A stretch of DNA of 64,000 nucleotides. Source: Promicromonospora thailandica (GTDB taxonomy: Bacteria; Actinomycetota; Actinomycetes; Actinomycetales; Cellulomonadaceae). This document shows, one piece after another, positions 35,807-44,000 of this stretch. Each line of letters starts with the position of its first letter. Positions within the stretch are counted from its first letter, which is position 1. The position numbers and the translations under genes were made by a program. Location: contig NZ_JAMTCS010000001.1 in the NCBI RefSeq assembly GCF_024171955.1, forward strand, positions 558,001-622,000, given 5' to 3'. Below the pieces are notes generated by a model. The model did not search any database. It saw nothing but the letters and a program-made list of their open reading frames with translations, and was not told the origin of the DNA.

Positions 35807-37210
35807 TCACGCCGGCGCGCGCCACGCCCCGTCGGGCAGCGGCGGCGGGCCGCCCTCCGCCTCGTGGGGCGAGCAGAGCGGCAGCCGGTCGCCGAAGTAG
35901 CGCAGCACGGCGGCGCCGATGATCCCCGCCAGCAGCGAGCCCACCAGGACGCCGACCTTCGCCTCGTTGATCAGCGCCTCGTCGTCGAACGCGATCTCGC
36001 TGACGAACAGCGCGATCGTGAACCCGATGCCGCACAGGAATGCGCCGCCGGCGAGGTGGCCGTAGCGCACCCGGCCCGGGAGCGTCCCGAGGCCGGTGAC
36101 CAGGGCGACGAAGGCGCCGCCGAACACGCCCACCGCCTTGCCCACCACGAGCCCCAGCACCACGCCGAGGGTCACGGGGCTCGACACCGCCGCGCCGATC
36201 GCCTCCCCCGACAGCTCGACGCCCGCGTTGGCGAGACCGAACACCGGGACCACCACGAACGAGCTCATGGGGTGCAGCGCGTCGAGCAGCCGGTCGCTGG
36301 TCGGCACCGCCGACCGCGCCGCGCTGACGGCCAGCCGCGAGCGCGCCGGGTCCAGCTCCTCCATCAGGGCCCGCCCGTAGACGCCGAAGTACCAGCGCGC
36401 CTCCTCGTCACGCCCCCGGCGGGCCGTGGGGACGGCCAGGCCGACGGCGACGCCGGCGAGCGTGGGGTGCAGCCCCGACTCCAGCACGGCCACCCACAGC
36501 GCTGCCCCGACCAGCAGGTACGGCGTGATCTGCCAGATGCCGATCCAGCGCATCGCGAACAGGGCCACGACCAGCGCTCCCGCGAGCAGCAGGGCGCTCG
36601 TCATGAGCTCGTCGGAGTAGAAGATGCCCAGCAGCGCGATGGCGCCGATGTCGTCGAAGATCGCCAGCGTGAGCAGGAAGATGCGCAGCTGGTCCGGGCA
36701 GCGCGGGCCCACGAGCGCGAGCACGCCGATGACGAACGCCGTGTCCGTGGACATCGGCAGACCCCAGCCCGCCGCGTCCGGCCCGGACGGGTTGATCAGC
36801 AGGTACAGGCCGATGGGCACCGCGAGGCCGCCGATCGCGCCGAACAGCGGCACGGACGCGGCGCGGAAGCTGCGCAGCTCGCCCACCGTGAGCTCGCGGT
36901 TCACCTCGACGCCGACCACGAGGAAGAAGATGGCCATGAGGAAGTCGTTGACCCAGTGGTGCAGGGTCAGGTGCAGCTCCCAGGTGCCCACCGTGAGGTT
37001 GACCGGCACGTCCCAGACGTCGTGGTACGAGCCGCCGGCGACGTTCGCCCAGACCATCGCGACGGCCGACGCGGCCAGCAGGAGCGTCGCACCGCCGCCC
37101 TCGGTGGCGAAGTAGCTGCGCAGGCCGGGCGAGAGCCGCGGGTAGGGGATGTCGACACGAGGCCGAGGCCCTGGTCGGGTAGGTACGCCCGTAGGGATCC
37201 GATCTGCCAC
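35807..37210 (-). CDS. nhaA: Na+/H+ antiporter NhaA
   Basis: 467 residues, about twelve membrane spans. NhaA signatures are HHWVNDFLMAIFFLVVGVEVNREL, LPMSTDTAFVIGVLALVG and the ion-site Asp pair in LTLAIFDDIGAIALLG, all on recognisable transmembrane helices. It exchanges external protons for internal Na+ and supports pH and salt homeostasis. An N-terminal 30 residues and a polar C-terminal tail (EGGPPLPDG) extend the core. It ends 12 bases from the convergent SARP gene. Confidence 0.95.
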   Translation of the reverse strand: MADRIPTGVPTRPGPRPRVDIPYPRLSPGLRSYFATEGGGATLLLAASAVAMVWANVAGGSYHDVWDVPVNLTVGTWELHLTLHHWVNDFLMAIFFLVVGVEVNRELTVGELRSFRAASVPLFGAIGGLAVPIGLYLLINPSGPDAAGWGLPMSTDTAFVIGVLALVGPRCPDQLRIFLLTLAIFDDIGAIALLGIFYSDELMTSALLLAGALVVALFAMRWIGIWQITPYLLVGAALWVAVLESGLHPTLAGVAVGLAVPTARRGRDEEARWYFGVYGRALMEELDPARSRLAVSAARSAVPTSDRLLDALHPMSSFVVVPVFGLANAGVELSGEAIGAAVSSPVTLGVVLGLVVGKAVGVFGGAFVALVTGLGTLPGRVRYGHLAGGAFLCGIGFTIALFVSEIAFDDEALINEAKVGVLVGSLLAGIIGAAVLRYFGDRLPLCSPHEAEGGPPPLPDGAWRAPA

Positions 37211-37238
37211 GGGTCAAGGATCGCAGACGCCGGCGCGG

Positions 37239-38066
37239 TCAGCCGAACGCCCGCGTGGCCGCGATCGTCCCGAGCAGGCTCAGCGCCTCCGCGGCCGGCG
37301 AGCCCGGCGTCGCGTGGTAGACGACGAGCTCCTGTCCCGGGGCCCCGAGCACGCCGAACCCGTGCACCCGCAGCTCCAGGTGGCCGACGTCGGGGTGCAG
37401 GAACCGCTTCGCCGTCAGCCGCTTGCCCCGCGCGTCGGCCCGGTCCCACATCGCCACGAAGTCGGGGCTCTTCACGCGCAGCTCGTCGACGACGCCGCGG
37501 ATGGCGGGATCGCCCGGCCGCTGCCCGTCGGCGAGGCGGAGCGCGGCCGCCGCGTTCTCGGCCACGACGTGCCAGTCCGGGTAGAAGGTGCGCGCCGCGG
37601 GGTCGAGGAACGTCGTGCGGGTCAGGTTCCGGGAGAATGCGAAGCCGGTGAACAGCGCCTCGGCGATCGGGTTGGTCGCGAGCACGTCGAAGGCCCGGCC
37701 GAGCACGATGGCGGGGCTGTCCCGCCAGGAGAGCATGAGCTCCACCAGCTCGGGGTCGGCCTCCTCGACCGGTGCGGGCGGCTCGGGCCGCGGGCTGAAC
37801 CCGGCCAGGCGGTACAGGTGCTGCCGGCCGTCGTGGTCCAGGCGCAGCACCTCGCCGAGCGAGTCGAGCACCTGCGGGGACGGGTTCGTCTCGCGGCCCT
37901 GCTCCAGGCGCACGTAGTAGTCCACGCTCACGCCGGTGAGCATGGCCACCTCCTCGCGGCGCAGGCCGGGCACGCGGCGGCGGCCGTAGACGGGCAGCCC
38001 GAGCGCCTCGGGCGTGAGCTGCGCCCGCCGGCCGCGCAGGTACTCGCCGAGCGGTGTCGTGGTCAT
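37239..38066 (-). CDS. MmyB/MLTR-type HTH regulator (paralogue 2)
   Basis: 275 residues. HTH RVPGLRREEVAMLTGVSVDYYVRLEQ is followed by the ligand-binding domain with VLATNPIAEALFTGF, YPDWHVVAENAAAALRL and the C-terminal VVYHATPGSPAAEALSLLG. It shares this layout with the protein at 26749-27600. TACCGT (minus strand, 38079-38074) lies seven bases before the ATG, a likely leaderless promoter. It is divergent from an intact SDR gene. Confidence 0.88.
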   Translation of the reverse strand: MTTTPLGEYLRGRRAQLTPEALGLPVYGRRRVPGLRREEVAMLTGVSVDYYVRLEQGRETNPSPQVLDSLGEVLRLDHDGRQHLYRLAGFSPRPEPPAPVEEADPELVELMLSWRDSPAIVLGRAFDVLATNPIAEALFTGFAFSRNLTRTTFLDPAARTFYPDWHVVAENAAAALRLADGQRPGDPAIRGVVDELRVKSPDFVAMWDRADARGKRLTAKRFLHPDVGHLELRVHGFGVLGAPGQELVVYHATPGSPAAEALSLLGTIAATRAFG

Positions 38067-38094
38067 GCCTTCGACGGTACCCGCCCCGCCCGGC

Positions 38095-38139
38095 GTAACC
38101 AGGGTGTGCCAGACCCAGGAAGAGCGGCCCCTTCCTGGG
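38095..38139. promoter_or_regulatory. Shared operator-like sequence and palindrome, module 2
   Basis: GTAACCAGG (38095-38103) and CCAGGAAG (38115-38122) match the spacing found in module 1. Overlapping it, CCCAGGAAG (38114-38122) and CTTCCTGGG (38131-38139) form a perfect 9-bp inverted repeat with an 8-bp spacer. Confidence 0.6.
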
Positions 38140-38167
38140 CCCCGCGCGGCGGCGCAGTGTCGATGCC

Positions 38168-38908
38168 ATGAGCACATCAACCGACAACACCAAGATCGTC
38201 CTCGTCACCGGCGCGAGCAGCGGCATCGGCGAGGCCACGGCGCTCCGCCTCGCGGCCGAGGGTCACCACGTGGTGCTCGGCGCACGTCGCACCGAGCGCC
38301 TGGACGCCCTCGTCGCCCGCATCCGGGCCGACGGCGGCTCCGCGAGCGCCGCGCGCCTCGACGTGACCGACCGCGACGACGTGCGCGCCGTCGTCGACCG
38401 GGTGGTCGAGGAGCACGGCCGGCTCGACGTCATCGTGAACAACGCGGGGGTCATGCTGCTGTCCCGGCTCGACGCGCTGCTGGTCGAGGAGTGGGACCGC
38501 ATGTTCGACGTCAACGTGCGCGGCCTGCTGTACGGCGTGGCCGCGGTGCTGCCGCACTTCCGGCGGCAGGGCGGCGGCCACGTCGTGACGGTCGCGTCGA
38601 TCGGCGCGCACCAGGTGTCCCCGACGTCGGCCGTGTACTCGGCGACGAAGTACGCCGCCTGGGCGGTGACGGAGGGGCTGCGCCAGGAGTCCGACCCGTC
38701 GGTGCGGGTCACGACGATCTCGCCCGGCGTGGTCGAGAGCGAGCTGGCCGAGCACATCTCCGACCCAGGGGCGCGGGAGCACATGGTCACCTACCGCCGC
38801 AACACGATCCCGGCCGACGCGATCGGCCGCGCGATCTCGTTCGCGATCAGCCAGCCGGCGGACGTCGACGTGAACGAGATCATCGTGCGCCCGGCGGCCC
38901 AGCGCTGA
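38168..38908 (+). CDS. Short-chain dehydrogenase/reductase
   Basis: 246 residues, complete. Rossmann motif VTGASSGIGEAT, DVIVNNAGVML, catalytic Ser in VTVASIGAHQ and YSATK Tyr/Lys. VLGARRTERLDAL after strand two favours NADP(H). It belongs to the broad SDR clan of ketone/alcohol oxidoreductases acting on unknown substrate. The divergent MmyB-type regulator probably controls it in response to that substrate or a related xenobiotic. Confidence 0.9.
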   Translation: MSTSTDNTKIVLVTGASSGIGEATALRLAAEGHHVVLGARRTERLDALVARIRADGGSASAARLDVTDRDDVRAVVDRVVEEHGRLDVIVNNAGVMLLSRLDALLVEEWDRMFDVNVRGLLYGVAAVLPHFRRQGGGHVVTVASIGAHQVSPTSAVYSATKYAAWAVTEGLRQESDPSVRVTTISPGVVESELAEHISDPGAREHMVTYRRNTIPADAIGRAISFAISQPADVDVNEIIVRPAAQR

Positions 38909-38911
38909 CCT

Positions 38912-38951
38912 GTCAGACGCTCAGGTCGCCCCAGCGGCCTGAGCGTCTGAC
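38912..38951. terminator. Bidirectional hairpin between SDR and secreted lectin gene
   Basis: GTCAGACGCTCAGG (38912-38925) and CCTGAGCGTCTGAC (38938-38951) form a perfect 14-bp stem with a 12-base loop between two convergent genes. Confidence 0.85.
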
Positions 38952-38963
38952 ATCTGGGTGGGG

Positions 38964-41144
38964 TTACGGGCCCGTCGTCAGGTACGTGACCTGGCGGCTG
39001 CTGTTCACCGTCTCCCCCGTGTTGTTGATGACGCGCCGGATCGTGCCCGTGCCGCCCAGGGACACGGTGACCATGTTGTGGAACCGGACGTTCGGCCGCA
39101 CCGGCACCTCGAAGGCCCGCGCGTTCGCCACCGACGGGTTGACGTTGAAGAACGCGTAGCTGCCCAGCCCCCAGGCCTGGTGGTCGGTCACGGAGTCGGC
39201 CACCTTGTACGCCGCCCAGCCCTCGGTCGAGCCGTTCATGTAGGCGGCCTGGTTCGGCGGGTCGTAGGGCATCTCGTTCTGGTAGAAGTACGTGCGCCCG
39301 CGCTCGCCGTTCCAGATGGTCTGGTACTGCTGGTAGTGCTCGACGAACAGGCCGTACATGGTGACGTCGTCGCCGTTCACGACGAGGCCGTTGCGGCCGG
39401 TGTTGACGGTCCACCCGACGGTTCCGGGGTTGCCGTGGTCGGCCCGCCAGATCCAGGCGTGGTCGCCGATGACGTCGTCGCTGTTGACCTCCATGCTCAC
39501 CACGGCCCTGCCGGCGATCGAGCCACCCACCCGGATGAACACGTCGGACAGCACCGTCGGGTTCGCCGCGTGGTCGGCGGACGAGCCGGCGGGGCCCACC
39601 TGGAGCAGCACGTTCGAGCCGCCGGTCCCGGCGTCGAACATGATGCCCGCGAGGCGCACGCCGTCGACGTCGGCCACGCGCATCGCGTCGATGCCGCCCT
39701 GCGGCACGAAGGTCGCCAGGCCCAGCCCCAGCACCACCGTGTCCGCGCGGTTGACCTGGAGTGTCTGGTTCACCGGGTAGGTGCCTGGGGTGACCAGCAG
39801 GTTCTTGCCCGCGGCGAGCGCCGCGTTCATGCTCGCGGCGGAGTCGCCCGGGCGCACCACGTGGAAGTCGCTGATCGGCAGGGACCGGCCGGCCGGGTTG
39901 CCGTTCGCCCAGGTGGTGCCGCTCGAGCCGGTGCGGACGGCCGGGACGAAGACCCGGTAGGAGCCGTTGTCGTCGACGTACAGGTAGGGCTTCTCGGCCA
40001 CCTTCGGGGTGGTCGCGACGGTCGTGTACGGCGGCGAGGGGAAGCTGTTCGACGGCGCCCCCTGGCTGCCCACGAACACCTGGTTCCAGTTGGAGCCGGT
40101 CCAGCTGCCCATCGTGGAGTTGCGCGTCAGGAACTGCTGCTGGGAGCCGGAGTCGATCTGGCCGTCGATCTTCGAGTCGGCGATGAACCCGCCGGAGGAC
40201 CAGCCGCCGTCGGACAGGGCGAGGCCGCCCCGCAGGTGCATGCGGCGGTAGGGCGCGGCCTGGGAGACGGACCAGCGGTCGCGGCCGTCGGCGGGCGTGA
40301 CGGACAGGCCCTCGGCGGAGCGCCAGAAGTTCTGCGTGGCGTTCTGCGAGCCGTCGGGCCACCAGTCGGCCTCGACGTGCACGTGGCCGTTGATGTTCAC
40401 GTCGTCGGGCACGAGGCCGAGGCCCGCGACCTGCGTGAAGAACCCGACGTTGGCGTCGACGTCGTAGGAGCCCGGGTAGAACAGGAAGGCGTGCCGCTGG
40501 ACGCCGAACTGGTTGGTCTCCTGGGCGTCGAAGACGCTGTTCAGGCGGGACTGGATCGAGGCGTCCGACATGGAGGTGTCGAAGACCGACACGTTGGGCC
40601 CGAGGTCCGGGTTGGCAGGGTCGGGGAGCACGGCGTCGGGGTCGGGCTGCGGCACGGTGCCTCCGCGGTGGGTCCACTTCTGGTTGGCGGCGCCCGTGCA
40701 GGTCCAGAGCTGGAGCCGCGTCCCGTTGGCGGTGCCGCCGCCGGTGACGTCGAGGCACTTGTCCGCGGCCTGGTTCACCAGGTCGCCGGCCGCGGTCAGG
40801 GTCCACCGCTGGCTGGCCAGCGAGGAGAAGCAGTCCCACAGGTGGACGACGGCGCCGTTCGCCGTCGAGCCGTTCGCAACGTCGAGGCACTTGCCGCGGC
40901 CGCGCACGGAGCCGTCGTCCGCGAGGGTCCAGCTCTGGTTGGCGTTGTCCGGCGTGCAGTCCCAGATCTGGGGACGGTTGCCGTTCGCGGTGGAGCCGTC
41001 GGTCACGTCGAGGCAGCGTCCGCTCCCCGAACCGACGATGGTGCCGGTCGAGGCGGCGGACGCGCCGGGCGACGCGACCACCCCCAGCAGACCGGCGAGC
41101 AGGACGGCGCTGAGTGCGCCGACCGCCTTCCGAACAGGTGACAT
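38964..41144 (-). CDS. Secreted protein: N-terminal ricin-type lectin (CBM13) plus beta-helix domain
   Basis: 726 residues. A signal peptide ends near GASAAS (about residue 31). Residues 33-160 form a CBM13 trefoil with three QSWTL/QRWTL/QKWTH repeats and three CLDV motifs. After a Pro/Asp linker, residues about 185-726 look like a pectin-lyase-type right-handed beta-helix with aromatic-rich ends (VEHYQQYQTIWNGERG, YFYQNEMPYDPPNQAAYMNG). Proteins of this kind are found in polysaccharide-degrading actinobacteria, sometimes misannotated as adenylyl cyclase. A glucan hydrolase or lyase role is likely; the exact CAZy family is not assigned. It shares the CBM13 module with the GH16 glucanase at 9 kb. 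Confidence 0.8.
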   Translation of the reverse strand: MSPVRKAVGALSAVLLAGLLGVVASPGASAASTGTIVGSGSGRCLDVTDGSTANGNRPQIWDCTPDNANQSWTLADDGSVRGRGKCLDVANGSTANGAVVHLWDCFSSLASQRWTLTAAGDLVNQAADKCLDVTGGGTANGTRLQLWTCTGAANQKWTHRGGTVPQPDPDAVLPDPANPDLGPNVSVFDTSMSDASIQSRLNSVFDAQETNQFGVQRHAFLFYPGSYDVDANVGFFTQVAGLGLVPDDVNINGHVHVEADWWPDGSQNATQNFWRSAEGLSVTPADGRDRWSVSQAAPYRRMHLRGGLALSDGGWSSGGFIADSKIDGQIDSGSQQQFLTRNSTMGSWTGSNWNQVFVGSQGAPSNSFPSPPYTTVATTPKVAEKPYLYVDDNGSYRVFVPAVRTGSSGTTWANGNPAGRSLPISDFHVVRPGDSAASMNAALAAGKNLLVTPGTYPVNQTLQVNRADTVVLGLGLATFVPQGGIDAMRVADVDGVRLAGIMFDAGTGGSNVLLQVGPAGSSADHAANPTVLSDVFIRVGGSIAGRAVVSMEVNSDDVIGDHAWIWRADHGNPGTVGWTVNTGRNGLVVNGDDVTMYGLFVEHYQQYQTIWNGERGRTYFYQNEMPYDPPNQAAYMNGSTEGWAAYKVADSVTDHQAWGLGSYAFFNVNPSVANARAFEVPVRPNVRFHNMVTVSLGGTGTIRRVINNTGETVNSSRQVTYLTTGP

Positions 41145-41206
41145 GGCAGCCTCCGGGAGGGTCTGGCGCCGCGTCGTCGCGGCGGCGCCTCACCCTACCG
41201 AGCCAC

Positions 41207-41224
41207 TTACTAACCTGTCAGTAG
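41207..41224. promoter_or_regulatory. TetR-type operator-like dyad
   Basis: TTACTAAC-CT-GTCAGTAG: six of eight arm positions are symmetric, in the form typical of TetR/AcrR operators. It lies 63 bp upstream of the secreted lectin gene start on the minus strand and just past the stop of the 41260 gene. No TetR gene is adjacent. Confidence 0.45.
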
Positions 41225-41259
41225 GTAAAATCCCTATCATCGGACGAGCGCCCGCCCGG

Positions 41260-41766
41260 TCAGCGGCGCCGGGGCAGGGGGCGGGGCTCGGCCGGGTCGG
41301 CGTCGGACCCGGCCGCGGGCGCCGCCGCGGCGGGCGCCATCGCCGCGGCGAGCTCGCTCTCGTCAGCGGTCGCACGGCAGTAGACACGCGTGCCGCCGCC
41401 CTTGCACAGCTCGTGCAGCCCGGCCGCGAAGGCGTTCAGGTCCTCGGGCTCGGCCCGGCGGAAGCGGCGCGAGAGCGACCAGTGCCGCACCACGTCGTCC
41501 AGCGTCGTCGGCCGCACCATGCCGAACAGCGTCACCAGGTGGTTGGACAGGCGGATCAGCAGCCGGGCGCCGTCCGGGCTCTCGGCGACGAGCTGGGCGC
41601 TGCGCAGCCCGTCGTCGGCCGTGGGGCCGCCGAGCAGCCGCTCCAGCTGGCCCAGCACGGACGCCGGGTCGACGACGTGGGATCCCACGGCGCCGTCGAT
41701 CTCGCCGCCGTCGATGGTCAGGGCCGCCGTCTCGTCGTCCGGGGCCACGAAGTACTCGAACCTCAT
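41260..41766 (-). CDS. Uncharacterised protein
   Basis: 168 residues from the ATG at 41766. The first 120 residues look globular (MRFEYFVAPDDETAALTIDG, LLIRLSNHLVTLFGMVRPTTLDDVVRHWSL, LNAFAAGLHELCKGGGTRVYCRA), the last 40 are Ala/Pro-rich and disordered. No catalytic motif or family is recognised. The region 41145-41259 between it and the secreted gene holds the TetR-type dyad. Confidence 0.65.
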   Translation of the reverse strand: MRFEYFVAPDDETAALTIDGGEIDGAVGSHVVDPASVLGQLERLLGGPTADDGLRSAQLVAESPDGARLLIRLSNHLVTLFGMVRPTTLDDVVRHWSLSRRFRRAEPEDLNAFAAGLHELCKGGGTRVYCRATADESELAAAMAPAAAAPAAGSDADPAEPRPLPRRR

Positions 41767-41824
41767 GCGGGCATCTTTCCGCATGTCAGGGGGTGCTCGG
41801 TGCCACCGCCTGCCCCGCGGGCGG

Positions 41825-43930
41825 TCAGCGACCGTCCGCGCCGCCCACGCCCGTGCGCCGCGACGTGCGGATCATGGCGACCCCCACCGCCACCAGGACG
41901 GCGGCCGCCAGCGAGATCGAGGCCACGGCCGCACCGGTCGCGGCCAGCCCGTCGCGGTCCGCCGGCCCGCCGGGCACCGGCTCCGGCCCGGGGGACGGGC
42001 CGGGCGACGGCCCCGCCGACGGGCCCGGGCCGGCACCCGGGTCCGGGCTCGGGCTCGGGCCGGGACTCGGCTCCTGCGTGTCGCACGTCACGGTGAAGTC
42101 CTCCGCGAGCAGGCTCTCCCCCGCCGCGGTCACCGTCACCGTCCGCTCGCTGACGTCGGCCGCGCACCCCTCGGGCACGGTCGGCGTGATCGTGTGCTCC
42201 CCCGGCGGGAGGTCACCGGCGAAGTACCCTCCGGCCGCGTCCGTCACCAGCTCGACGGGACCGTCCGGCCCCGTTACGGTCACCGTCACCCCGGGCACAG
42301 GATCGCCCGCGCCGTCGGTGACGGTGCCGCCGACGGCGCCGGGCGTGGTCAGCGCGAAGTCGACGTCGGCCACGTCGGCGCCGCCCACCGTCACGTCCTG
42401 GGTCAGGGGCCCGTCGGCGCGGTAGCCGTCGGGCACCTCGATGCCCACGGTGACGTCGCCGGGCAGCACGTCCTCGAAGCGGTAGGTGCCGTCGGCGGCC
42501 GTCGTGGTGCCGACCGTGCCGTCCGGGCCCTCGAGCGTCACGACGACGCCCGCGACGGGCTCGCCGCCCGAGGTCACCGACCCGGAGACCGACGCCGGCG
42601 CCCGGACGACGAAGTCGTTGCCCGTGCTGGGCTCCTCCTGGTCGACCTCGACGGTGAGGTTCTCCGGGACCGTCCCGGCCACGTACCCCTCCGGCAGGTC
42701 GCCGAGCACGAACGCGTACTCCTGCGGACGGCCGTTCACCGCGTCCCACCCGACGTGGTCGACCAGGTACGCGCCGGTCGAGTCGGTCGCGGCCGTCAGC
42801 GGGACACCGCCGCCGACGGGCGCGAGCGTGACGGTCGCCCCGGCGACGGGCTCTCCGTCGTCCGTCAGCACCGTGCCGCTCACGGCGACGGGCACGACGG
42901 CGCGGGCCGCGAGGTCGACGTCGGTCGCGTCGGCGTCCCGCAGGTCGATCGCGGTGATCTCCCGGTCGCCGTACGCGACGAGCCCGTACGGGTGCTCCTC
43001 GCCGCCCTCCGGCAGGTCCGTCAGCTCCACGCGGTACCCGGACGCCGCGGTGTAGCCGGGGAAGCCGTACTGCCCGCTGGCGTCCGAGGTGGTCGTGGCC
43101 AGCTCCGTGCCGTCGGGTCCGAACAGCGTCAGGGTGGCGCCGGGCAGGACGCCCTGCGGGGTGCCGGCCGCGTCGACCAGGTCGACCGTCCCGGCGATGT
43201 CGCGGGCCAGGGAGGCGAACCACGTCTGGTACACCGGGAACCCGCTGCGCCGGAAGAACTGGACGGTCAGGCTCGCGATCGGGGTGGTGGGCCGGAACCA
43301 GCCCGCGGCGCCCGCGGTGTCCTCGGCGGCGGCGTTGCCGATCAGCTCGTGGGTCTGCGGGTCCCACGACGGCACGTCCGCCGGGTCGCCCGTGCACGAC
43401 GGCGAGCCCGCCGCGGTGCAGTAGTTGAAGCCGCCCTGCCAGCCGAGCTCGCCGCCCGCGAGCTCCCGGCCGTCGGCGGCCAGGGCCGTCACGACCACCC
43501 GGTCCGCGTCGATGTCGCCGAGCACGAACGCCCAGCCGTTCCCCGGGGTCGGGCGCTCGAACGTGTAGGTCGTGGTCGACGGCGCCTGCGGCCGGTCCGC
43601 CTGCGGGCGCAGGTTCAGGTACGGCTGGTCGCGGCTGGAACCGAAGACCTCGCCCGGGGGCGTGGCCGGGCCGAGCCACGTGGACGCGCCCGAGATCACC
43701 CCGACGCCGCCGCGGGAGTCCGACGTCACGGTGGCGGACGGGAAGCCACCCGCCGGGAGCCGCATCGTCGTCGCCCAGTCGCCGGCGGAGCCGGTCAGCG
43801 GCTCCCAGTCCGCCCAGCCGGCGGTGGTGGCAGCGGATGTCGTCGTCGTGGGCAGTACGGCGGCGAGCGTGACGAGCACAGCCGTCAGCACTGCACCCAG
43901 GCCCCCTGCGGTGCGCTTCACGGACGACAC
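41825..43930 (-). CDS. Cell-wall surface protein with SpaA/SdrD-like repeats and LAATG sorting signal
   Basis: 701 residues from the GTG at 43930. A signal peptide (cleavage near residue 33) is followed by a unique beta-rich region, then four SpaA/CnaB or SdrD-B-like prealbumin repeats (starts near DIAGTVDLVDAAG, VSGTVLTDDGEPVAGATVTL, VSGSVTSGGEPVAGVVVTL, VGGTVTDGAGDPVPGVTVTV). A Pro/Ser/Gly wall-spanning stretch (PSPGPSPSPDPGAGPGPSAG) precedes LAATG at 662-666, a hydrophobic helix and a basic tail. LAxTG is recognised by class E sortases in high-GC actinobacteria. No pilus sortase is encoded nearby, so anchoring by a housekeeping sortase is inferred. Confidence 0.88.
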   Translation of the reverse strand: MSSVKRTAGGLGAVLTAVLVTLAAVLPTTTTSAATTAGWADWEPLTGSAGDWATTMRLPAGGFPSATVTSDSRGGVGVISGASTWLGPATPPGEVFGSSRDQPYLNLRPQADRPQAPSTTTYTFERPTPGNGWAFVLGDIDADRVVVTALAADGRELAGGELGWQGGFNYCTAAGSPSCTGDPADVPSWDPQTHELIGNAAAEDTAGAAGWFRPTTPIASLTVQFFRRSGFPVYQTWFASLARDIAGTVDLVDAAGTPQGVLPGATLTLFGPDGTELATTTSDASGQYGFPGYTAASGYRVELTDLPEGGEEHPYGLVAYGDREITAIDLRDADATDVDLAARAVVPVAVSGTVLTDDGEPVAGATVTLAPVGGGVPLTAATDSTGAYLVDHVGWDAVNGRPQEYAFVLGDLPEGYVAGTVPENLTVEVDQEEPSTGNDFVVRAPASVSGSVTSGGEPVAGVVVTLEGPDGTVGTTTAADGTYRFEDVLPGDVTVGIEVPDGYRADGPLTQDVTVGGADVADVDFALTTPGAVGGTVTDGAGDPVPGVTVTVTGPDGPVELVTDAAGGYFAGDLPPGEHTITPTVPEGCAADVSERTVTVTAAGESLLAEDFTVTCDTQEPSPGPSPSPDPGAGPGPSAGPSPGPSPGPEPVPGGPADRDGLAATGAAVASISLAAAVLVAVGVAMIRTSRRTGVGGADGR

Positions 43931-43961
43931 CGTAGGAGCGGTCAGGACGGACCGCGCGCCG

Positions 43962-43981
43962 AACGATGCGAACGCATCGTT
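43962..43981. promoter_or_regulatory. Perfect 9-bp inverted repeat upstream of the surface-protein gene
   Basis: AACGATGCG (43962-43970), AA, CGCATCGTT (43973-43981), then TTT on the plus strand. It lies between the stop of the FAD oxidoreductase gene and the surface-protein start, so it may be an operator for the latter or a terminator of the former. Confidence 0.5.
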
Positions 43982-44000
43982 TTCTGGCAGGTTGTCCGGT

